Source: Proteus alimentorum
Lineage (GTDB): Bacteria > Pseudomonadota > Gammaproteobacteria > Enterobacterales > Enterobacteriaceae
Reading direction: 5' to 3'
Assembly (NCBI RefSeq): GCF_002607735.1
Contig: NZ_NBVR01000027.1
Location: forward strand, 1-64,000
Length of the DNA stretch: 64,000 bases
Positions 59,002 through 64,000 of the stretch are shown here, piece after piece. The notes beneath the pieces are model-generated. The model was not told the origin of the DNA. It did no database searches and saw only the letters and a program-made list of their open reading frames with translations. Numbering within the stretch: position 1 is the stretch's first letter; every line of letters begins with the position of its first letter. The translations under genes were made by a program, and so were the position numbers.

Positions 59002-59751
59002 ATGGAAAATCGCAAATTCTCATCACCTAAATTAGTATTAGATTTTTTTGTTCGAGAATTTTATTTTGTAGGCAAAGGCACATTATGTACTCAATTTCCT
59101 AAAGATGCCTTTTTTTATCAAGGACGTTCTAAAGCACTTGAATATCGTTATTTAGAACGAGTTCACAAAAAGTATGTTAAACGCACTCAGTGCGAACCAG
59201 AGCTTATTATCAAGCCTGATTCGTTATTGCTGTCATCTGAGCTCAATCCTGAATTATTTGCCAAAATCACTAAACCACAAACAAACACCATAATGAAAAT
59301 AAGTGGTGATTATCTTTATAAAGAAAAAAAAGAAGATCAATATTGCTGGTATTTTCAACAAGATGAAATTAAAACAAACAGTTATAGCGGTGAAAATTCA
59401 CAATTAAAATATGAAAATATTCGTAGCTTAGCACCTCATCATTTTAATATTGAAGCGATAAACGATGAGGGGGCGCTTATTACTAATTTTCCACGCAAGT
59501 CCCTTTCTCTTACTTTGAATAAAGGAGAAACAGCGTGTTTTATTTGTCGGCGTGAAGAGTATGGTGTTGATTATTCTTATCAACCTGCATTAAACTTAGT
59601 TATGTGGGTCAAGAATCATGGTTTCTATTCTGATTATCAACAATTAAAACCTGCAAAACTAATACAAGAGCAAGAGATAGAACCTTTCTATATGAAACCT
59701 GCCAGAGAGTTTGATTTTCGTAATAGCAAATTACGATTTGAGCTAGGATAA
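59002..59751 (+). CDS. Conserved or lineage-specific protein of unknown function
   Basis: A 249-residue protein that I do not recognise. It is predicted cytosolic (neither a signal peptide nor membrane helix) and rich in Lys, Tyr and Phe. It has scattered cysteines, including CFICRREE near residues 180-187, and aromatic-rich stretches. The ORF is clean and flanked by luxS and a convergent CNNM/CorC-type gene, with a strong terminator just after it, which supports a real gene. A weak ribosome-binding site (GGAG, 12 nt away) precedes the ATG. It has no counterpart at this place in E. coli. Confidence 0.75.
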   Translation: MENRKFSSPKLVLDFFVREFYFVGKGTLCTQFPKDAFFYQGRSKALEYRYLERVHKKYVKRTQCEPELIIKPDSLLLSSELNPELFAKITKPQTNTIMKISGDYLYKEKKEDQYCWYFQQDEIKTNSYSGENSQLKYENIRSLAPHHFNIEAINDEGALITNFPRKSLSLTLNKGETACFICRREEYGVDYSYQPALNLVMWVKNHGFYSDYQQLKPAKLIQEQEIEPFYMKPAREFDFRNSKLRFELG

Positions 59752-59757
59752 ACAGCA

Positions 59758-59791
59758 AAAAATAAAGCGCCTTAGAAGGCGCTTTATTTTG
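59758..59791. terminator. Bidirectional terminator between convergent genes
   Basis: AATAAAGCGCC (59761-59771) pairs with GGCGCTTTATT (59778-59788) and T/A runs lie on both sides. Confidence 0.92.
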
Positions 59792-59794
59792 TAT

Positions 59795-61072
59795 TTACGA
59801 ATGATGTGGGATTGAAAGGTGGCGAATTAACGCCTTTTTGATGACGTTATCCTGAACGTCAAGTATTTCAAATTCGTAGTCACTCACTTTTATTTTATGG
59901 CCTACAACAGGTAAATCACCCAACTCTTCAATAATAACGCCGTTGATTGTTCGAGCTTCATCTTCAGGTAAATGCCAACCAAAAGCTTTATTGATATCTC
60001 GAATATTTGTTGTGCCATCAACTAATAATGAACCGTCTTTTTGAGGAATAACTTCTTCAGCTAAAGATGGGGACATCGAGGTAGTAAAGTCACCCACAAT
60101 CTCTTCAAGAATATCTTCAACAGTCACTAAACCTTGAATTTCGCCATATTCATCAACCACAACACCCGCTTTTTCATTATTACGTTGGAAGTTGACGAGT
60201 TGTAGATTTAATGGCGTGCTTTCTGGAATAAAGTAGATTTTATCGGCAGCCTTCATCAGAATTTGTTTGGTAAATTCTTTTTTCTCGGTCATTAGGCGAT
60301 AAGCTTCTCGCACTCGCAACATACCAATCGCGTCGTCAAGAGTATCACGATAAAGCACAATTCGACCGTGAGGAGAATGGGTTAATTGTCTTACAATAGA
60401 TTTCCATTCGTCATTGACATCGATACCAAAAATCTCATTTCTTGGCACCATGATATCGCCAATCGTCACTTTTTCTAAATCTAAAATCGACAGCAACATA
60501 TTTTGATTTCTTTGCGAAAGCTTTGATTTAGATTCATTGACGATAGTTCTTAATTCTTCTTTTGAGACTGCATTTCCCTGTATTACTGGGGATTTGATAC
60601 CAAAAATGCGCATGAGTATTAATGTGATTTTATTAAAAAACCAAACAATAGGCAGCATCAGTTTTTGCAAAGGAGAGAGAATAATACTACTTGGATAAGC
60701 AACGCGCTCTGGATAAAGTGCCGCGATTGATTTTGGAAGTACTTCAGCAAATATAAGGATAATAAAGGTCAGCACACCTGTGGCTATTGCGACACCTGCA
60801 TCACCATATAAACGCATACCCACAATAGTCGCTAGCGCAGAGGCAACAATATTAATCAAATTATTGCCAATCAATACTAAACTAATCAATCTGTCAGGAC
60901 GTTGTAATAATTTTTCAACACGTTTTGCAGAGCGATTCCCTTGTTTCGCAGCATGACGAAGACGATAGCGATTAATCGTCATCATACTGGTTTCAGTCCC
61001 AGAAAAATAAGCTGAGGCAATAATCATACATACAAGTATGATAATGAGCGTAGTTGTCGACACATGCTCCAA
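59795..61072 (-). CDS. yfjD: CNNM/CorC-family inner-membrane protein YfjD
   Basis: The 425-residue protein has an N-terminal CNNM transmembrane domain (about four membrane segments to residue 150, with AYFSGTETSMM), two CBS domains (about 200-330, MVPRNEIFGI and VVDEYGEIQGLVTVEDILEEIVG), and a C-terminal CorC_HlyC domain. The family is associated with magnesium or cobalt efflux/homeostasis; the substrate here is not defined. It is followed upstream by ypjD, as in E. coli. Confidence 0.93.
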   Translation of the reverse strand: MEHVSTTTLIIILVCMIIASAYFSGTETSMMTINRYRLRHAAKQGNRSAKRVEKLLQRPDRLISLVLIGNNLINIVASALATIVGMRLYGDAGVAIATGVLTFIILIFAEVLPKSIAALYPERVAYPSSIILSPLQKLMLPIVWFFNKITLILMRIFGIKSPVIQGNAVSKEELRTIVNESKSKLSQRNQNMLLSILDLEKVTIGDIMVPRNEIFGIDVNDEWKSIVRQLTHSPHGRIVLYRDTLDDAIGMLRVREAYRLMTEKKEFTKQILMKAADKIYFIPESTPLNLQLVNFQRNNEKAGVVVDEYGEIQGLVTVEDILEEIVGDFTTSMSPSLAEEVIPQKDGSLLVDGTTNIRDINKAFGWHLPEDEARTINGVIIEELGDLPVVGHKIKVSDYEFEILDVQDNVIKKALIRHLSIPHHS

Positions 61073-61106
61073 AATTGAGATCCTTTTGCTATCCTAAAAT
61101 AGAAAA

Positions 61107-61907
61107 TTAATTAATCACTAACTCTTGTAATAAACGATTACCAAAAAAAGCTAATGTCAAAATAATAGCGCCAATCAAATTAAAAATAATGACTTTCTTT
61201 CCTCTCCATCCTTCTCGGAAATGTCCCCATAATAAAATGATGTAAACAAACCAAGCAATGATAGAGAAAATAGATTTATGAATATTCTCTTTACCAAATA
61301 TATTATCCATATACACCAAGCCTGTACATAAGGTCAGTGTCAGTAATACCACACCTACTTGTGTGATATGGAACATTTTACGCTCAATTGACATTAATGG
61401 TGGCATTTGAGGTGAGAATTTTAGTTTCTTATTTTTTAGTTGATAGTCGAGCCAACTAAGTTGTAATGCATATAAAGCGGCGATTAACAGTGTGGCATAG
61501 CTTAATAAAGCCAGCCCAATATGAATAAAGAGTGATGTGCTACTTTCAAGATGTGTAACAAATTCCCCTGGCATCAGTGCTGCAATAATAAGATTGACTA
61601 TTGCAAAACAATAAACAATAGGCAGTAAGAACCATGCACGGCCACGAGAAGCCACAATCGTCATGATAACGCAGACCATCAGGCTGACAATCGCACCTAG
61701 ATTGGTGAGTGAAAGATTCTGTCCGCTGTGGGGACGGAAAACTAAAAATTTTAATGAAATGGCATGTGCAACAAGTGCAATTACCGCAAATAGTAGAGCT
61801 AATCCGCGGTATCCATTCTGCTCTTTTCGTAACAGACCGGGCAAAAACAGCACCAGACTGAGTAAATAAGCGCAGACAGCGACGATAGAGATTGATATAA
61901 CGGGCAT
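61107..61907 (-). CDS. ypjD: Cytochrome c assembly (CcsA)-type membrane protein YpjD
   Basis: A 266-residue protein with about eight membrane segments, resembling the CcsA/HemX heme-handling family (WFVYIILLWGHFREGWRG near the C-terminus). The E. coli protein is uncharacterised or linked to metal transport with YfjD; the function is uncertain. It lies 34 bp upstream of yfjD on the same strand and is divergent from ffh, as in E. coli. Confidence 0.93.
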   Translation of the reverse strand: MPVISISIVAVCAYLLSLVLFLPGLLRKEQNGYRGLALLFAVIALVAHAISLKFLVFRPHSGQNLSLTNLGAIVSLMVCVIMTIVASRGRAWFLLPIVYCFAIVNLIIAALMPGEFVTHLESSTSLFIHIGLALLSYATLLIAALYALQLSWLDYQLKNKKLKFSPQMPPLMSIERKMFHITQVGVVLLTLTLCTGLVYMDNIFGKENIHKSIFSIIAWFVYIILLWGHFREGWRGKKVIIFNLIGAIILTLAFFGNRLLQELVIN

Positions 61908-62022
61908 AGTTTCGCTTACATATATTGTTTGAATAACTTCCTAGTATAGCGCTAGGAGCATACGGCTCCAACTATTGAAGTCATTAAGCTTAAATCTCTA
62001 TGCAGAGATCCGCGAGTCATCG

Positions 62023-62031
62023 TGATATAAT
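62023..62031 (+). promoter_or_regulatory. Extended -10 promoter of ffh
   Basis: TGATATAAT is a TGnTATAAT extended -10 sequence 50 bp before the ffh start, with no good -35. Confidence 0.6.
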
Positions 62032-62080
62032 CGATGGCATACATGACCGATAAGCCCAACTTTAACACTGAGCTAAGATA

Positions 62081-63442
62081 ATGTTTGAGAATTTAAGTGA
62101 CAGACTATCGCGCACATTGCGCAATATAAGCGGTCGAGGAAGACTGACCGAAGAAAACATTAAAGAGACACTGCGTGAAGTGCGCATGGCTTTATTAGAA
62201 GCTGACGTTGCCTTACCTGTGGTTCGTGATTTTATTGCGCGCGTCAAAGAGAGCGCAGTAGGGCATGAAGTTAACAAAAGCCTGACACCGGGTCAGGAGT
62301 TTGTGAAAATAGTTCAAAATGAACTCGTCAATGCGATGGGTGAAGTGAATACTGACCTTGATCTATCAGCACAACCGCCAGCTGTTGTGTTAATGGCAGG
62401 TTTACAAGGTGCCGGTAAAACAACCAGTGTCGCAAAACTAGGTAAATTCTTAAAAGAGAAAAAGAAGAAAAAAGTTCTTGTTGTTTCTGCTGACGTTTAT
62501 CGCCCAGCAGCGATTAAACAGCTTGAAACGTTAGCCGAAACGGTTGGCATTGATTTCTTCCCTTCAACGGTTCAAGAAAATCCAGTCACAATTGCAAGTA
62601 ATGCATTAAAACATGCGCAACTTCAATTCTATGATGTATTGCTGGTGGATACGGCAGGTCGTTTACACGTAGATGAAGGCATGATGGAAGAGATCCAACT
62701 TCTCCATAAAGCCATTAATCCAGTTGAAACCCTGTTTGTTGTTGACGCCATGACGGGTCAAGATGCGGCAAATACAGCAAAAGCATTTAATGAAGCATTA
62801 CCATTAACAGGGGTTGTATTAACCAAAGTTGATGGTGATGCGCGTGGTGGTGCGGCATTATCAATTCGCCATATCACTGGTAAGCCAATTAAATTCCTCG
62901 GTGTTGGGGAAAAAACAGAAGCTTTAGAACCTTTCCACCCAGATCGTATTGCCTCTCGCATTTTAGGCATGGGTGATGTTCTGTCTTTAATTGAAGACAT
63001 TGAAAGCAAAGTTGATAGAGCACAAGCTGAAAAGCTAGCAACAAAACTTAAAAAAGGTGATGGCTTTGATCTAAATGATTTCTTAGATCAATTAAAGCAG
63101 ATGAAGAACATGGGCGGCATGGCGAGTATGTTAAGCAAAATGCCGGGTATGTCTCAGGTGCCAGATGCAGTAAAATCACAAATGGATGATTCAATTTTAG
63201 TGAAAATGGAAGCGATTATTAATTCCATGACTAAAAAAGAACGTCAAAAACCGGAAATCATTAAAGGTTCCAGAAAACGCCGTATTGCAGCGGGCTCTGG
63301 AACACAAGTGCAAGACGTCAACCGTTTATTAAAACAGTTTGATGACATGCAACGTATGATGAAAAAAATGAAAAAAGGTGGCATGGCTAAGATGATGCGT
63401 AGCATGAAAGGTATGATGCCACCTGGATTCCCAGGCCGATAA
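62081..63442 (+). CDS. ffh: Signal recognition particle protein Ffh
   Basis: SRP54-type GTPase of 453 residues that targets nascent membrane proteins to FtsY and the translocon together with 4.5S RNA. The N domain, G domain with GLQGAGKTT (107-115), DTAGR and TKVDGDARGG, and the methionine-rich M domain (MQRMMKKMKKGGMAKMMRSM) are complete. It is followed by a complex terminator before rpsP. Confidence 0.98.
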   Translation: MFENLSDRLSRTLRNISGRGRLTEENIKETLREVRMALLEADVALPVVRDFIARVKESAVGHEVNKSLTPGQEFVKIVQNELVNAMGEVNTDLDLSAQPPAVVLMAGLQGAGKTTSVAKLGKFLKEKKKKKVLVVSADVYRPAAIKQLETLAETVGIDFFPSTVQENPVTIASNALKHAQLQFYDVLLVDTAGRLHVDEGMMEEIQLLHKAINPVETLFVVDAMTGQDAANTAKAFNEALPLTGVVLTKVDGDARGGAALSIRHITGKPIKFLGVGEKTEALEPFHPDRIASRILGMGDVLSLIEDIESKVDRAQAEKLATKLKKGDGFDLNDFLDQLKQMKNMGGMASMLSKMPGMSQVPDAVKSQMDDSILVKMEAIINSMTKKERQKPEIIKGSRKRRIAAGSGTQVQDVNRLLKQFDDMQRMMKKMKKGGMAKMMRSMKGMMPPGFPGR

Positions 63443-63446
63443 AATC

Positions 63447-63516
63447 AAAAAGCCTGAAAAAAAACGTGCTTTGGATTGCTTTTTTCGCCAAAGTGAGTAA
63501 ACTTTTCGGGCTTTTT
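63447..63516 (+). terminator. Branched terminator between ffh and rpsP
   Basis: Outer arms AAAAAGCCTGAAAA (63447-63460) and TTTTCGGGCTTTTT (63503-63516) enclose a second stem CTTTGG/CCAAAG (63469-63474 with 63488-63493). The T-run at the end makes it a terminator, but the branched shape is unusual. Confidence 0.75.
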
Positions 63517-63521
63517 ATATG

Positions 63522-63560
63522 ACAACCGGACTCCGTTCCTCGATGGCGTCTGGTTGTTTT
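63522..63560 (+). promoter_or_regulatory. Leader hairpin before rpsP
   Basis: ACAACCGGAC pairs with GTCTGGTTGT (one G-T wobble) and is followed by TTT, 20 bp before the rpsP start. It may be an attenuator-like element in the rpsP leader. Confidence 0.45.
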
Positions 63561-63579
63561 ATTAACTAATGAGGATGTT

Positions 63580-63828
63580 ATGGTAACAATTCGTTTAGCT
63601 CGTGGCGGCGCAAAAAAGCGTCCGTTTTACCAAGTAGTAGTAACCGATAGCCGCAATGCGCGTGATGGTCGTTTCATTGAACGTGTAGGTTTTTATAACC
63701 CACTGGCAACTGGTAATGCAGAAGAATTACGTTTAGACGTAGACCGTGTTGAACACTGGGTTGCTCAAGGCGCAACTGTTTCAGAACGTGTTGCTGGCCT
63801 GATCAAATCAGCGAAGAAAAGCGCTTAA
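63580..63828 (+). CDS. rpsP: 30S ribosomal protein S16
   Basis: Assembly protein of the small subunit, 82 residues, full length ([34 protein letters not shown]). Starts the rpsP-rimM-trmD-rplS operon; rimM begins 18 bp later. Confidence 0.98.
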   Translation: MVTIRLARGGAKKRPFYQVVVTDSRNARDGRFIERVGFYNPLATGNAEELRLDVDRVEHWVAQGATVSERVAGLIKSAKKSA

Positions 63829-63846
63829 TCTGTCGCGGTGGTAACA

Positions 63847-64000
63847 ATGAGCGAACAAAAAACCTTAAAAGAGCCTGTAGAACCTATTGTTATGGGTAAG
63901 TTGGGCTCACCTTACGGGATCCGTGGTTGGCTCAGAGTTTTTTCCTCCACCGAACACGCCGAAAACATTTTTGAATATCAACCGTGGTTTATTCAGCGTC
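63847..64000 (+). CDS. rimM: Ribosome maturation factor RimM, N-terminal part (cut by window)
   Basis: The first 51 codons are visible and contain [21 protein letters not shown], the RimM N-terminal beta-barrel signature. RimM binds ribosomal protein S19 and helps 16S processing. The gene runs past the window edge. Confidence 0.95.
   Translation, partial: MSEQKTLKEPVEPIVMGKLGSPYGIRGWLRVFSSTEHAENIFEYQPWFIQR

Overview
The window is a chromosomal segment of a low-GC member of the Enterobacterales, most likely Proteus (P. mirabilis or a close relative). The proteins are close to E. coli orthologues and the local gene order is enteric. The base composition is AT-rich, a complete Na+-NQR operon sits beside fadE/gmhA/yafJK, and a tRNA-Phe gene has an integrase next to it, as at the known ICE/island site of P. 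mirabilis. The genus is inferred from these features and from memory of related genomes, not from a database search.

Layout. (1) 1-600: the 3' end of a tyrosine recombinase gene, a terminator, and tRNA-Phe with its promoter; this is probably the edge of an integrated element. (2) 0.8-15.3 kb: the block equivalent to E. coli mltC-yggX-mutY / trmB-yggL / yggN / hemW-rdgB-yggT-proC-yggS / yggR / ruvX-yqgE-gshB-rsmE, with glutaminase and an orphan Fur-regulated siderophore-binding protein inserted. (3) 15.5-18.8 kb: accessory genes (a short prepilin peptidase, and a LysR / MBL-fold / DsbA-like module). (4) 18.8-21.1 kb: lysR-lysA. (5) 21.2-26.0 kb: fadE, gmhA, yafJ, yafK. (6) 26.4-33.6 kb: nqrABCDEF-apbE-nqrM, a complete sodium-pumping NADH:quinone oxidoreductase together with its flavin-attachment and iron-delivery maturation factors. 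(7) 33.7-38.2 kb: a degenerate GDPD-like protein, dinB under a LexA box, and a TonB-dependent receptor under a Fur box. (8) 38.4-45.8 kb: pepD, gpt, frsA, crl, proBA, aroL. (9) 45.8-51 kb: aas-lplT, pncC, and recA under a LexA box. (10) 51.8-58.8 kb: alaS, csrA, tRNA-Ser, seven identical tRNA-Arg genes, gshA, the MicA small RNA on the opposite strand, and luxS. (11) 59-64 kb: an unknown gene, a CNNM/CorC protein, ypjD, ffh, rpsP and the start of rimM.

Most of the window is conserved housekeeping sequence. The regulatory circuits visible in the DNA are SOS (recA, dinB), iron/Fur (the binding protein and the receptor), sigma-E (micA), a TyrR-like site (aroL) and a FadR-like site (fadE). The least ordinary parts are the tRNA-Arg array built from two kinds of perfect tandem repeats, one carrying an internal terminator; the hairpin plus overlapping upstream ORF in front of the siderophore-binding protein; the 0.9-kb AT-rich gap where recX normally lies; the GDPD-like protein that lacks its metal ligands; and the MBL/DsbA-like/LysR module. 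I did not find anything I can confidently call a wholly new system.
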